Assembly (NCBI GenBank): GCA_002633005.1
Contig: NMRA01000394.1
Location: forward strand, 62,001 to 126,000
Direction: 5' to 3'
Length of the DNA: 64,000 nucleotides
From: Phoronis australis
Lineage: Eukaryota > Phoronida > Phoronidae
Under the pieces are notes generated by a model. It saw only the letters and a program-made list of their open reading frames with translations. It ran no database searches and was not told where the DNA came from. A program made the position numbers and the translations under genes. Below are positions 23,941 to 36,689 of the stretch, one piece after another; position 1 is the first letter of the stretch; each line of letters starts with the position of its first letter.

Positions 23941-25385
23941 AGGATTTGGAGATGCAGCTAAGCAGATGCCAGACAAAAAGACCAGGATGACAGCATAATG
24001 GGCCTACACACGCATGCTTGCAAACAGTCATACAGAACAAGGCAAAAGTAATCAGACACTATAAATCTTTGCCCCACCTGATGACTAGTCCTATTAATGA
24101 AAACATGACTGGTAATAACTATTACCACAGCTTATTACACAGCTTATTACAGCATGTCTTAGTCACCATACTAACTTTCCTGTTTCCCTTCATTTTCAAT
24201 CACAAAGGAAGACCACTTTGACTACGAATTCTACTTTTGCCTCAGCTGTCACGGCAAGAAATCCCGTGTTATTTTGTCAGGATACGTTTGGCTTGTACTG
24301 TATATTAATGTATACATTCAAATAACCTGGAAATGACAGTTAAAGGGACACTTGGCGTGAGAAGTAATCTCACAGAAAATATCAAAGAATCAAACTCACT
24401 AGCAACATTACTTCATAGCAATAGAGACACCATAAGGTGCACAACAAAAATACAGTAACAATGATGATTACGATATACATGGATACTGCTCAAGATATTC
24501 AAACAGCAGTTCTATGATTGTGTCCTGCAGTTCTTGTTTGTTGAGAACACCTCATTGGATAGCCTTTTTGACCAATTTTCATGCCTTTGTTGAACGCATC
24601 AGTCAAAAACATCTTTACGCTTTCAGTCATTATTTCAGACCTTTATGCTGACTTCAGAGCCCACCCCATTGTGCTGTATGACTCTCCTGCTGTTTGGGTA
24701 CTAGCTGCCCGCATTTTTACACCTGCAAATGTAAAACTCAATAGATAATATATGTTACCTAGTCCATTGGCAGACTACATGTACCAGAACAACAATTGTC
24801 AAACACCCGTGAACACCACTCACTCACCTAATTGTAAGCTGATCCCTGTTCACACAAATCAAACACAGCTTTTGCAACCAATAATCAGTTCAAAAATTCA
24901 CGTGACTAAGAATCATGTGCATGACTCAGGGAAGAGTGTGTGGGGAGCGTTTAAAGGTAACAAAGCTGGATGCAACACCAGGAGCCATGCTATTTAGATG
25001 GGTAGCCATGTTTTGTTAATTCACAAAATGAGCTTACAAAATCCAAATGCTGTGGTCATAAGTGAGAGAGTTGTGCTGTTTGAGTGGTCTGATTGATACA
25101 TTAATCCACGTCAAAAAATCCAGCCTAAATTTGTGCGAATGTTCAAGCCATGGCTGCATAGGCTGTTGAGTAGCATGTTCCACAACAGCTTCAATTTTTG
25201 TTGGGTTGTAATATAGAACATCACACAGCGCATTTCCATGTTGACTATTAAGTCAACTTGGAACAGCCAGTGACTAAAATGCACAACAAAGGTTATATGT
25301 CAAACTTATGGATTTGTGATGCCAAATTGAGTTCAACGAGCGAGCATGCTGTTAGATTTTGAACTTCACCTTGTATACCAGTGAC

Positions 25386-26120
25386 TTAGGCAACCCACTT
25401 TCTCTCCACATCAGCAATTATCTTCAAGTGCTGTTGGCTGTTTGACATGCCCATGCTATCTTGCTGCTTGCGTTCGTTTCGAGAGGCAAAAGTGATGTTA
25501 CAGCCATCTTTTGGACACAGGAATATCTTCGTCTTTCGATTGCTGAAACTAGTGAAAGGTCTCAATGAGGATCGATCAACATGACATTCCTCAACCACTA
25601 GTTCCACTGGTTTCCAATCAGAAGCAGGATTCCCCAAAACCACCCCATCTCCGATCCCATATGCTTTCAAAGCAACCACTTTTCTAGTTGAAATAGCTAA
25701 CTTAGTTGTAAGCAATAGAGCACAAGCCCTTTTTAAAAATCAAATAATGAAAGAATATTCCACTCCATCAAATATTTAACTTTTGTTTCAGACCTCATAC
25801 ACAGCTGAAACTAGTTCTCAGATGATATGACTAATCGCAGTGAGATTTCTGAGAAAAAATGAGTTGTTACGTAGCTCACCTTCAAATGAGAAGTTAAATT
25901 GACGTTGTCCTGGGATTGAGTGGTGAACATCCTTTGCATTCCTTGTGCTGCAAACGTAGACCTAGATACTGCCACATACGGTGCTTTGGCCAGTTCTTTT
26001 GTCTCTCACACTCCCATTCGTGCCAGATTGCCAATCAACTCCCATACTTTCAAGTTATCTAGTGCGTTGACACTTTTCAGGTATTTTACAATACCTTTGT
26101 TGTAAGTAACACAGCGGCTC
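25386..26120 (-). pseudogene. C2H2 zinc-finger protein of a TTAA-flanked transposon
   Basis: Two minus-strand exons are readable. The upstream one (about 26120 to 25880) reads through IVKYLKSVNALDNLKVWEL, then ETKELAKAPYVAVSRSTFAA, and ends AAG|GTGAGC, a good donor. The downstream one (about 25740 to 25386) contains AYGIGDGVVLG, ASDWKPVELVVEECHVD, RSSLRPFTSFSNRKT and the finger start FLCPKDGCNITF, and ends KWVA with a stop. The blocks match a multicopy marine-invertebrate family as I remember it, in which a C-P-x-D-G-C finger follows a conserved region. Here the finger's second half lacks a clean H-x(3-5)-H pair, and the first exon has an in-frame TGA after LARMGV. The copy therefore looks inactivated. 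Its place inside TTAA-bounded inverted repeats implies that it is transposon cargo or part of the transposition machinery. Biochemical role unknown. Confidence 0.55.
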
Positions 26121-26922
26121 GCTGGCTTTGCCGATTTCCTTCAGAGCGTGACCTATTTTCGTGAACCTCATTCCGTTTCTTAGCTAATGTCAATAACGCA
26201 ATATTTCGATAAAAGAACGCTCAAAGCAATTCTGGTTATCTTGAATAAAATTTAATATGATTTTTTATTACGATTTACTTCCAATTTGGATCATATTTTT
26301 CATGTTTTCTGTTTTGCCGCCCTCTATTGGTGGAAGTATGAAACAGGTGAAAGTGGTGAAAGTGCCTTCGCTAAAGCGTAAATTCAAGAATTAAAGAAGG
26401 TGCTGTCCACGGAAATAACGATGTCTTTTCAAAGACGAGAGCTGTAGCTACCACAAAACACATGTGTGGGTGGTGTGCGTTTTTGCGAGCTTGAATTACA
26501 TAGGCCTCTATATAGGTCTAAATTGGTAACTGTAATTGACCCGTGGAGTCAAGACATTCAAACGTTCCTTAAAAATATCAAAATACGCCATTCTGAATTA
26601 TTTTTGGCATTCTCAATTACAAAAAGGATAGTTGTGTATAACTCAATCAAATTTTTATTTTTAAACGCCCGCAAAGTGGTTTAATACCCATGGAAACATA
26701 GGGCATTTTCAACAGTCGCGCACAAGAGGTTAGGCCATTTTCTCACCCGATTTAGTAATTCGTTACATATTTACAAACTGAAAAATGATAAAACTAATTC
26801 TTATATTTTTGTAGCTAATTCACCCCAAGTGATATATGTACCATATCAAATTCAAAAGCCGTGACATGTCATGTTCCCATAATATTGCAAATTGCCTGAC
26901 GTTCTCATGCAGTGACTCTTAA

Positions 26923-28020
26923 ACGTTTAAATTCAATAGAAAACTATTATTGGCGTTTGCAGGGAAGTGATAATTTTAGAAGAAAATTGTCAAATTCTAT
27001 GCGGGGATTTTTTCGGTTTGAATTAATCGATTGAAAATCTTTAACATAATCAAGTTTCAGTTATTATGAGTAGTGGTTGCGAGTTGGGAATGCTACAATC
27101 CCTTATTTCAGAGTCTTGGTAAGGACGTGAGAATAGGATTCATCTCAACTTAGAAGTGCATCGGCAGCCAAAACCACGTAATAACTGTAGTGGCACTCCT
27201 TAGACCACAAGGGAAAAATTTGATTGTTACATATTATTTTGGCATTAATTCAATCTACTCTCTGTCACCATTTAAAGCTTCTCCATTGCTTTTTAGGTTC
27301 ATTTCCTCTTTTTGCTAAAAACTCAGGAATTAGTCACGGCTACGGCGAGTGCTGGCAGCCCCACGGCATTACTGGGTGAGGCTACATTGAAAATTTGGCA
27401 ATGAGCCCTAAACAGCTTGTGTCCCAAACGTCCAACTACATGTATTTCCATACACATTTTAGCCCCTTTCCTTAGGTCTCTGTAGTGAAAATAAGATGAG
27501 GAACTGGAAACAAATGAAAGTGTATGAAGTCTGAAGAACTTGCTATTTTAAGGTAGCATTGAACAGCTAGGCTGCGCCCACGGGCATTTTGTACCTGAAA
27601 TTAAAAAAGTGTGTGCGTCAGGTTTGGCGGCTGATTTGAGGAATGCGTTCAAAATAATTTCAAGGAAACTGATTTGCTTGTGCCTTTAAATTAGAAAACC
27701 CAAATTTTTAGCCGTGACCTACTTTTGATTTATAATGGCTGCAGCAGTGTGCTGTCTACCCTTGTCGCCTGCTTTCCGAGAAACCGGATAAGATTTAAGG
27801 TGGTTGTCAAACAGTTCAGTTCTTAATTGCCAAGCAGAGCAGCTGGTAAGGAGCGTACTATAGGGAGGTTTTTTACATTTCTCCAGGCTTACCCCTGAAT
27901 CTAGATTCCCATATACCCGAAGACATGGTCAGCATGCTGTCTTATTCCAGGCGACATAAAGTGTAGAATGTGTCAATGTACTATAACAGTGCTGTGGTAC
28001 AACTTTTCCTTGTAAACATA
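26923..28020. other. No gene seen
   Basis: No conserved frame or repeat is recognised here. Confidence 0.45.
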
Positions 28021-28290
28021 CTGGTACCGGACCGGTGATGGTTTTGTACGGTTTTATACCAATTGCACCGGCTTCCAGGTACCGGTCTATTACCAATTCA
28101 GGGCGTGTAATCCGGTACTGGCTTCGTGATAGACTGCCAATACTGGTAGAAGCTTTGTATCAGTTTGTACCGCTTGATAAAGTACCGGGCCTAACAGTGC
28201 CAATCCATTGTTACCACGGTACCGAAAAGCCAGTACGGGTATTGTGACGGGTTGCCCGTACTGAACTGGTGCCAGTTTTGTATTGAATTA
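28021..28290. repeat. Cluster of ACCGGTAC-type short repeats
   Basis: At least a dozen copies of a degenerate motif near GGTACCGG or its complement, alternating with TTTGTA-type text, fill this interval in both orientations. It resembles the subterminal arrays of the small inverted-repeat elements elsewhere in the window, but no terminal repeats could be defined. Confidence 0.5.
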
Positions 28291-28531
28291 CCGACACAGA
28301 TCACCAGGACACAAACTTCTACTTTGACGAATCCTTGCCTGAAGTTAATCTGCATGTAACTTGGATTTTTTCTTTTAATGCCCATTCAACACAATACTGT
28401 AACAAACTACGATTTAAAATGGTCGAAATGTGCTTAAATGATATCTTTTAGTGAAGAATTGCAACCTGTTATTGGACTTACATTTCAATTGAGCGAGTGG
28501 GTCCTCATCACGAGTACTTTTGATAGCTAAA

Positions 28532-28581
28532 GCCGTGGTGGCGTTCGGCTGATGACGTAGTCAACCGAAAGCCACCACGGC
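28532..28581. repeat. 20-bp hairpin
   Basis: Arms 28532-28551 and 28562-28581 (GCCGTGGTGGCGTTCGGCTG and its near complement, 18 of 20 paired) flank a 10-bp loop, ATGACGTAGT. Confidence 0.8.
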
Positions 28582-31500
28582 AAAGTCCACGCATTTAGGA
28601 CCCAATGTCGTTCAGTTAAACGTAAGTCCAGCATTAGGTTTAAATTATTATCTATATTTATCAACTGGATGTCTAATATTCTCCCATTTATATGTTTCAG
28701 GGAGTTCTGAAACACAATGTTCAGCTTGTACGTTTGCGTACAACCAGAATTTTTTAAATCAAATAAGTGCAATTGAATGATCACTATCAACAATGTATTT
28801 GAAATCATATTGAGACTATTTTTGACAATCTGAAGTAAGCAAACAATTGACAATGGTCCGAGGTAGTTGTTACAACCAATTCACTGATTAACTGTGGAAT
28901 AAAACTCGCACCTTTTTCGATACTGTAGATGATCTCCGGAAACAGGTTGAAACATTGAAATTTGCCTTAAAGACACATAGAGTTCCATCTCTGATAATCA
29001 ATATTTTGGCACAGTATTGAGACCAGCTGTTTTGATTAATCTTTACCAAGAAAAATTAGCAATTACACGTAACACCGTGGATCAAAAATATATATATTTG
29101 GGTGACTCATCTGTAACAGTCACCGATGCTTACTGCCCGACTTGCTATATTACTAATGGAAGTTTGTGATTTTTTTCTGCTTACATGTAGCGCTGTGTGG
29201 GACTCTTAACTATATCAGGTTACAGTTTGCAAAAACTCATTGTCCATGACTTTCAGAAAATTAATACATAATTCATTTCGAAGTCCGTAAAGTTTATATT
29301 GCCTCTTCATTATCTTTGTAGCTTACATCAACAACACTGTAGACGTTTCTCCTTTGCACATGCTTCTCTCACAGTTGCAATGTACCTGTACATGACTGGA
29401 AACCTTTTGGTGCGGCAGCCAGCATTTCTACACATTCAGATTTCTGGACTGAGCTGCTGCTTTTGATACAAGTACATGATTTATGAGAAAACGTTAAGTT
29501 TAAAGAGTGGTTTAAAAAACAATTTTACACACTATTACTGGCGATTTTAAATCCAATGATAATATACACGTGCTCCCAAAATCAAAACTATAGAGCGACA
29601 GTATCACATCAGGAAAGCAATAAGTCTGAGCGATGATTCCAATGTCACATTCGTTTTGTAAAATGCTGCAAATGACTTTGACCTTACACTTAACTACTTG
29701 TATAAGACCTTATATTTGGGAGAGTTACAATGTTTAATATTCCCAGTAAACATATTATTTTGACTAAATGACTATGTTTATTGGAGTTTGTGAAACCTGA
29801 AAATGACGCATTGCCTGTGACTTGAGTCGGAACCTGAAATGCCATTTGTAACGGAAATGGAATCTTATTTTTATCAGGATCATTATAAGATTAATTGTAT
29901 GAAAGTAAAAGGCCTCATTCGGTTTTTGTTCCTTAGTCAGCTCAACATGATGAAAGGCAGCTTTAAGCAAAATAGGTCAATAGCAGTCACTAATTCAAAA
30001 CACGTGGCAATCCGTTCAAAAAGCTTGGCGACGAGAACAGTGCCAGTTCAAGTTGAAAAACACAAATTCTGCTTTATGACAAACAATATACCTGACACGC
30101 ATTCAAAGCTCGAAAGTCTTTCCACATGACAACAATCTTTGCACCCTGCCGTTTCAAGCTGAGTTTGAACGTGTGGTGAATTTTCTTGCCACACCTGCGG
30201 AAACTGGATGCTTCCTTTAAGCAACGTCAACTGAGGCAAGTGTCCTTGTTGACATTTCAGTGTTGTTCTGTCAGTCGGTGCAAAAAGTCGTCGATATGGA
30301 TAAACAGGACGCGCAGCCATAGTGGCTCAGTCAGTGTTTTTCTACTTTAAATGTTAAACACACTCGCTGTTCCTTCCTGTATTAATCGACCCTCACATTG
30401 TTACGTACCTCATGTTTTCCTTGCTTCCGTAAATGTCTTCAGATTCTGCTAATCATAGGGCAGATAACTTTCAAATGTCATCTGCACAAAAAGAAACGTG
30501 ACTCGTAAATTGGTCAATTTTGAATAGCTGCTCTACACAGTGGTAAGAAAGGCCACCTTTTTACACAAAAGTATTTAAAATTGTAGCAACACTCACAGTA
30601 CAGGCGTCTCAACTGTCCTGGCCATCTAATGTCTATGCTCTTCAGAGGCTCGCTAACTGGGTTCAAGGGAAAAAGATCAACTTTTCTAGAGGCCTTCGAA
30701 TTTCCGTCCATTAGTCCTAACCATCAAATACAACTTCAGAATCACATATGTGAGGTTTAGTTAATTAAAGGGTAGTCTCAAATTTAGCCGAATTACAGAC
30801 CAGAGCCAACCATGTCTTTTTTACCTGACCACGCCAGGTTGAAATGTGGTCAGCTTGTCACGATCTCGAATTATGGTAGCTCGCCCCTCCGCGTACTTTG
30901 CCTCTAATATTGGTATTTTTACCTGTTGTACGCGTTCTAGCGGTGATGACGAGCATTCGCATTGGTTGATGTGAATGGACCAGGTCAATCGACAATCCTT
31001 TGCCGTGAATATTGCCGATTGAATTAGGAAAATATAGAGGTCCTAATGGTACTTGCTGTCACTGTACTCTTGTCAGTCCTCGCAACTTCAGAAAACGAAA
31101 GCATCCAACATTCATGCCAACTGATTTCATATTTTGTTAAAAATTTTGCACGCTGTATGGAGATCATTGTGTATGTATTGATTTACTTACCACAGGGACA
31201 AATTTTCTGCGTTTCCGTTTGAAATTTGTTTTAACAAACAACACGTAAAATGCACATTCGGAAACACAGCGAAGAATTGCAAAAAGCTGTTCTTAGAGTG
31301 AAAGGAAACTCGAATACTTCCCCGCAAGCACAACGAAACAATAAGGAATTGACTCAATTACATTGTTATGCCTGGGGCCAAATTCACTAGTAACTTGTTT
31401 TATTCTACCATAGATATCACTTAATTCCAACAGATTTCGTCCGAGGACATGACTAAGGAATAAATACTAACCGTCCCATGGAACTCTTTTCCGTCTTGCT

Positions 31501-33230
31501 CCAGTTATGGAGTTGACCGTGTTTTTTTTTAATGAATAGAGAAATGTTAATTTTATTGCTTTAATAGTTTTAGGTGTTAAGAAGGAAGATTTTAAGATCC
31601 TAGACATTCTGACGGTAGCAGTTGATGGACTCGTGAAGGCACAGCATGCACAACGCGAGTTACGGATAAAGTTGGATGAAAGTAGCGAAGAAGGAGGCTG
31701 CGTGCCGAACTTTGCATTGCTTCGATAGATGAGATTCAAGAACTAGACGAGAAAGTCAACAGTATGCCTTGCTCACAACAATGATGATTTGTGTTTGTCC
31801 AGTATATACATGCACTTTACCCGTTCAGGTTCACGCCCATGACGTTTAAATCAAACAAGTCAAAGAACTCAAGGAGTGGGCGTTAAACCAAAAGCAAAAA
31901 AACGTGGGCGCTTGAAAGAGAACTTTCTTGAAATTCGGTGATGGGCGTTTACCCGAAAACTTACGGTATATAAAGATATAGAACTATCGTAACTCCACTT
32001 GCAGTGGTATGTCAGGAAGTCCTGTATATCACTTTTGCACTAGTTTACATGTATCTGTGTTTAAATGGACACCATTTCCACTTCTGGAGAGTTGAGCAAA
32101 AACAGGTTTGCAACAGTTACAGCATCTGAATAAGTCCACAAACATGGCAAAAACAACACACCGTCCTCAAAACGTCTTCATTGTGTTATTGATCAGATTT
32201 TTCGGATTTCCTTCGGCCAGGCCGTTTGTAACGCTCACCGATTTGTAAAGATTTCTCAAACGCGTCGAAGAGTGGCACAGGTTATTAATTTGTTTCAAAA
32301 GTTTATGAAATCTATAGTACTGTTAAATTTCTTTTAAAGGGCTTAATCCTCCAAAAACAGATATAGTTTCCCTTTAATTAAACACATAACAGAAGTTATG
32401 ACGTCGCTCCTGAGATGAGATCGCGATTCCATGGGGAAAATCAGTTGGCCATGAATCACCTCACCTACAATGTAGACTTACGTTTGTGGCTTTGACACAA
32501 TTCCAAAAACACTGTTTAGTCACAATTAATCAATGAGCTTTGTATAATAAATGATGAGCAGCAGTTTGAAGCTCCGAGTTTTGTGTTTTATGTGATGACC
32601 CTAAAATCTGCGCTAAAATTAATTGCAGGCAGGCAGCTAACAGTTTTGAATGGTGTAAAATAGGCTTTGAGACATTTTTAGTTTACGAGGCTTGCTGAGA
32701 GAAAACCAGAACTGTCAATGACAAAGCAGAACCTTACGTAGGTGACTGTAAAAGCTAGGCTTTTTCCGCAAAACTCGCTCTCTGTGATTGTGGGCATTAC
32801 TGTGCAAGGGACGATAAGACGAATCATGAGTCAAATATTGGCTAATGACCTAGTTATGGAATTTAGTTGGGCAGTGCCATGTCGTTTGTTAAAAATCACC
32901 TTACTTCAAAGAATTGTATTACACGTGTTTGCGGTGGACTATCCGATCGCAGAAACTACTGCCGTTTTTGGTCCCTGGTACCCTTGTGTGTAATTAACAA
33001 CCTACCTCAGCATATCTAAAAATCCTCAACTGTTCTTTAAACAAACCGGCGCGCCAGTTCATGAAACAGCGTCCGTGTCCGACTGCCATCTAGCAGTTGA
33101 ATCTGGTGCCGTCTGTCCTTTCGGCATCAGTAATATCAATTATCTTTGAATAGACCACTCACTGTTATAAAAGAAATCTGAAATTGTCCCGTATCGACAT
33201 TAGAATAGATCCCTAAGCTTTAGAAGAACT
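28582..33230. other. No confident gene
   Basis: This long AT-rich stretch has only short frames. A minus-strand frame from an ATG at 30320 (90 codons, ending before 30048) and a plus-strand stretch at about 31570-31725 that could be a small exon after a TTTAATAG acceptor were considered, but neither shows a domain I recognise. Confidence 0.4.
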
Positions 33231-33271
33231 GAGAGAGAGAGAGAGAGGGAGAGAGAGAGAGAGAGAGAGAG
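33231..33271 (+). repeat. (GA)n microsatellite at an assembly join
   Basis: A GA run with one GG interruption is followed directly by N at 33272. It abuts the truncated 3' side of the LINE reverse transcriptase. Confidence 0.95.
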
Positions 33272-33272
33272 N

Positions 33273-35928
33273 ATATCTCAGCACCATATAACAATATAGG
33301 AGCTACCATACTATCAAACAATTTAAAACATACATGCGGGGATTTACAATTCACTTTGGTTAAACATGCTTTTAACATGTTCATTGCTTTTCTAGCTTGT
33401 AAAGCTGATATTCTACAATTTTCATTCCATTTTAATCTGCAAGAAAATGTCACACCAAGGTACTTGTAATAAGATTTCGTTTCTACCGATTTCTTATTGT
33501 AGAACCACCGTTCCTGTGCCGACAGAGTCCCACCTCGCTTGAAGACAACAATATTTGTCTTATCAAGATTAACACAAAGACTCCAATCCACACAGTAGTT
33601 GTGCAATACATTTAATTTCCTCTGGAGACCAGGCACTGTGTCCGCCACAAGCACCAAATCGTCCGCAAACAATAACGAACTTAATTCACAATCATCACAC
33701 TTGATACCTCGTCCTCCATTTTCTTTGACCTCTGACACCAGTCCGCTAACAAAAACAGAGAATAACCAAGGACTCAGTATACACCCTTGTTTCACACCTC
33801 TCGTACAATCAAAATAGGGTGTGATTTGACTCTGTATTCTCACGCACGATTTCACTTCAGCATAAATATTCCTCAGGAGATTAAACATTTTCCCGTGGAG
33901 ATTATTTTTTAACAAACAATAAAACAGACGTGTAGTTTCTAGGCTGTCAAACGCCTTGCTAAACTCCACAAAGGCACAGTACATTTTTCCACCTCTTTTG
34001 ATAAATTTATGTGAGCCAAACAAAAATGTTATCCACGGTGGAATAACCCGCCCTATATCCGGCTTGTTCCTCAGGGATACATTGCATTGCATCCGACCAC
34101 TCAATCAGCCTTCTGTTTAATATTGATGTAAACAGCTTGCTTATGCTACCAATTAAAGAAATTCCCCTGTAATTATTTGGGTTATTTTTGTCTCCTTTCT
34201 TGTAGATTGGAACGATTATACTCTTTCTCCAGTTCTCCGGAAATTTTCCTGTCGCCAGTACCTTGTTGAATAGTTTGCATAATACTTCAAGGATGTCACC
34301 AGTCAGTGCTTTGAAGAGTTCGTTTGGAATACCATCTTCTCCAGGGCTTTTGTTGCTTTTAAGTTCTTTTATTTCCTGACTGATTTCGGACATGTCAATT
34401 TCTTTATTAACTTGTACCAGGATTTCATCACCAGGTGTGTTGGCACAGTCATTGTAGCTTTCGTCGTGCTCTCGCATTTCGTCCAGCAAATTATTAGGGA
34501 ATTCCCTGTTTTCCCGTACAGGCTCAGTGTTCAAGAGTTTTTCAAAATAGTTATACCATTCGTTCGACGAAATATCCGCTTGCTGAATATTGTTCGGATT
34601 TATGATTGACTTCACGTTTGCCCAGAATATTCTTGGATCTCTCACTGAATCACATAATTTCTTTTCCATTTGTTCGTTATAATTCTTTTTTTCACGACAG
34701 GTTTCCTTAAATTCGTATCAATATAATTACGTAGTGTATCCACACACTTTGTGGATCTGAAAAGTTTCAATAAATTTTGTTTTTCTATTTTTTTTTGCTC
34801 GCAAACGTTGTCGAACCACCTTGGTTGCTGCCTGTTCACTGCGGGTTTATTGCTTATTTTCATGTCTGCGCCGCAAGCGTGAAATAATTCATTTATTAAT
34901 TTAACAGCTTTGTTAATATCCATATGGATGGGTGAAGATATTTGGGATAATTTCTCGTGGTGTCAACGCTGCCCAGTCTATCCCTAAAACTTGAAGAGTT
35001 GTGTGGATGCCACTTGAGTCGGTGCAATGGGGTTGTTCTGACACTAGTGTTCGATCCGTCTGTATCAGCTTCCGTATGTTCTAGATAACGTAGAGTACAC
35101 ATGCTAGGGAAATGGTCTGACTGGTCGTAGTTTAATACTTCAAAGTCATTAATATATTCGAACAGAGATGCCTCGGCAATAACATAGTCAATAGTGCTGC
35201 ATCCTCGAGTGGAGACGAACGAATAGTTTCCTTCTCTGTCTGAGGGGCATCTACCGTTAACTATGTGCGTACCATATACTGCACAAAATTTGGCAAGTTC
35301 TTTGCCAAAGTAATTACATTTCGCATATTGGTTGTTTCTTGGTTTTTCAAAATTATTTTGAACATAACAACAATCGCTATTGGCAAGGACATTGATATGC
35401 GTGATCGTCATCTGCGATGTAGTCTCTGAGTGTAGCTGTCCTTGAATTAAATTGACCTGTCAAAATAACCCGTGAGTGGTTAAATTTCCCATTACTCTTT
35501 AAGCAGGTAAAGTCATCCTCGAGACGATCAACACCGCAGTCAGAAATGTCGTGGCTGTAGTATGCTGACCCTTCGGGAGGGAGATAAATAAAACCTATTA
35601 TTACATCTGGCTTGTCTGAGCCAGCAAACAAATCTTTCAGATGCAAATATACCCTGTCTTTCAAACTCTCACAGATGCGAGTTATTTTGGTCCTTAAATT
35701 GTTCTTTACCATTACTGTCACTCCACCAGATACTTTGCCGTTATGTATGTTTCGTACTGATGTCAACGTGGAACAATTTTCTAAGAGATCACCAAATTCA
35801 TGCTCTGCTCTTTCGTGTGATTCAATGAATCCTATGAGGTCGTAGTTTCTCATTATTTTTTTAATTTCTCCTTTATTTTGTCGTAGCTTACTTTCTAGCC
35901 CCCCTATGTTTCATGATCCTATTTTCAT
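33273..35928 (-). pseudogene. LINE ORF2: endonuclease and reverse transcriptase
   Basis: The start at 35928 (ATG) gives MKIGS, an in-frame TGA where the family has tryptophan, then NIGGLESKL. The endonuclease domain follows (about 35900-35070). IGFIESH keeps the metal-binding glutamate, ILTGQFNSRT has glutamine where GDFN is expected, and SDHFP is kept. A linker follows (34923-34642). The reverse transcriptase (34669-33273) has SPGEDGIPNELFK, GDKNNPNNYRGISL and EEQAGYRAGYSTVDN. Its motif A is AFVEFSKAFD, with glutamate where the catalytic aspartate normally stands. It also has RGVKQGCILSPWLF and motif C LLFADDLVLVAD intact. Frameshifts lie near 35405, 34910, 34655 and 34020. The protein would nick target DNA and reverse-transcribe the element RNA, but this copy is dead by several independent lesions. 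Confidence 0.9.
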
Positions 35929-35936
35929 TTCTCTTG

Positions 35937-36602
35937 TCATTGTTTGCTTTGACTGTCGTCCTTTTCATTTGTATCCGTTCTATCTCTGAAGATATATCTA
36001 TCCTCGTTGCAGACAACTTTGTCTATATGATCGTCATACAGGTATATTTTCCTGTTGTGATAAAGCTTATCGAATTTATTGTGGCTTCTATGAAATTGTT
36101 GTCTCTTGAGAACTGATAACTTTGATCTAGCGATACGAACTTTCTTGCTGAAGTCTTCAGCCACCGAGTATTGAGTTTCACTTCTTAATTTTCTTTCGCC
36201 TTTTAAGATCTGCATCTTGTCCTTGAACGAACTCAACTTTGCGATGATTGGTTGAGGTTTGCTAGGGTTCTTGCGACCAATCCTATGGGCCCGCTCAACC
36301 TTTACCTCTGATATGTCAAGGTGCTTATTGACTAGTTCCTTTACTGCAGTTTCCGCTTCTTCCCATGCCGTGAAAAATTAGGTTGTCCCGTCTAGACCTA
36401 TTCTCTAAATCATCCACCTTGCTTTCCAAGTGCGCCACCTGTTGTCTCAAACCGACATTTTCCTGCTTCATTTCCTTGCTTGACGACTTAAGGATTCTAT
36501 TTTACAAGACAAATCTTCTCTCATTTTCTCAAATTTTGTATTCATTTGTTCTAGTAGTTCTCTATTCGATATATCAGGTGGGTTACTTTCAGGTTGAGTC
36601 AT
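35937..36602 (-). pseudogene. LINE ORF1 RNA-binding protein
   Basis: The ATG at 36602 opens MTQPESNPPDISNRELLEQM and a coiled-coil stretch rich in leucine, glutamate and lysine. NRSRRDNLIFHG (around 36371-36406) is the typical junction into the RRM-like domain. VERAHRIGR and IIAKLSSFKDKMQILK follow. The C-terminal domain has EDFSKKVRIARSKL and ends in a stop at 35937. This matches the ORF1p plan (coiled coil, RRM, C-terminal domain) of L1-like elements, whose trimers bind the element RNA. There are frameshifts in the coiled coil (near 36490) and after FHG (near 36365), so the frame is broken. The stop lies 8 bp before the ORF2 start. Confidence 0.85.
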
Positions 36603-36689
36603 ATATGAAGGTAAGGTCCGGTCGCAGGTCCTGCATTAGGTGTGCCTTTACCGCCTGGCATGATTTGCTATTGTTACGTACCCAAATAA

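Larger units (their letters stand above)
21102..26922 (-). mobile_element. 5.8-kb TTAA-flanked DNA transposon with zinc-finger gene
   Basis: The left end at 21106 and the right end at 26918 are inverted copies reading GAGTCACTGCATGAGAA, then A or C, then GTCAGGCA (25 of 26 identical). After a short indel a second block, GGGAACATGACATRTCACGG, matches in both arms. Both ends are immediately bordered by TTAA (21102-21105 and 26919-26922), which is the target site of the piggyBac and Kolobok superfamilies. Inside, the minus strand carries exons of a C2H2-bearing gene (25386-26120). The rest is non-coding with diverged internal repeats at 23040-23940. I infer a formerly autonomous or gene-carrying element; no complete transposase is visible. 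Confidence 0.75.
33273..36602 (-). mobile_element. Broken non-LTR retrotransposon (ORF1 + ORF2)
   Basis: Read on the minus strand this is a 3.3-kb LINE with ORF1 (36602-35937) followed after 8 bp by ORF2 (35928 onward), carrying an apurinic-type endonuclease and a reverse transcriptase. Both frames are broken. The 3' part after the palm and thumb region is lost at the N and (GA)n at 33231-33272, so no 3' UTR or tail can be seen. The two-ORF design with an RRM-like ORF1 and an N-terminal endonuclease is that of APE-class LINEs; I cannot fix the clade. Confidence 0.9.

Noticed and set aside
30048-30320. Minus-strand frame starting MAARPVYPYRRLF with a possible donor after FPQ
   Set aside because: A plausible first exon, but no following exon or known family could be found.
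31570-31725. Plus-strand stretch reading ILDILTVAVDGLVKAQH after a possible acceptor
   Set aside because: It looks like a small exon, but no family or neighbouring exon was recognised and the frame soon closes.
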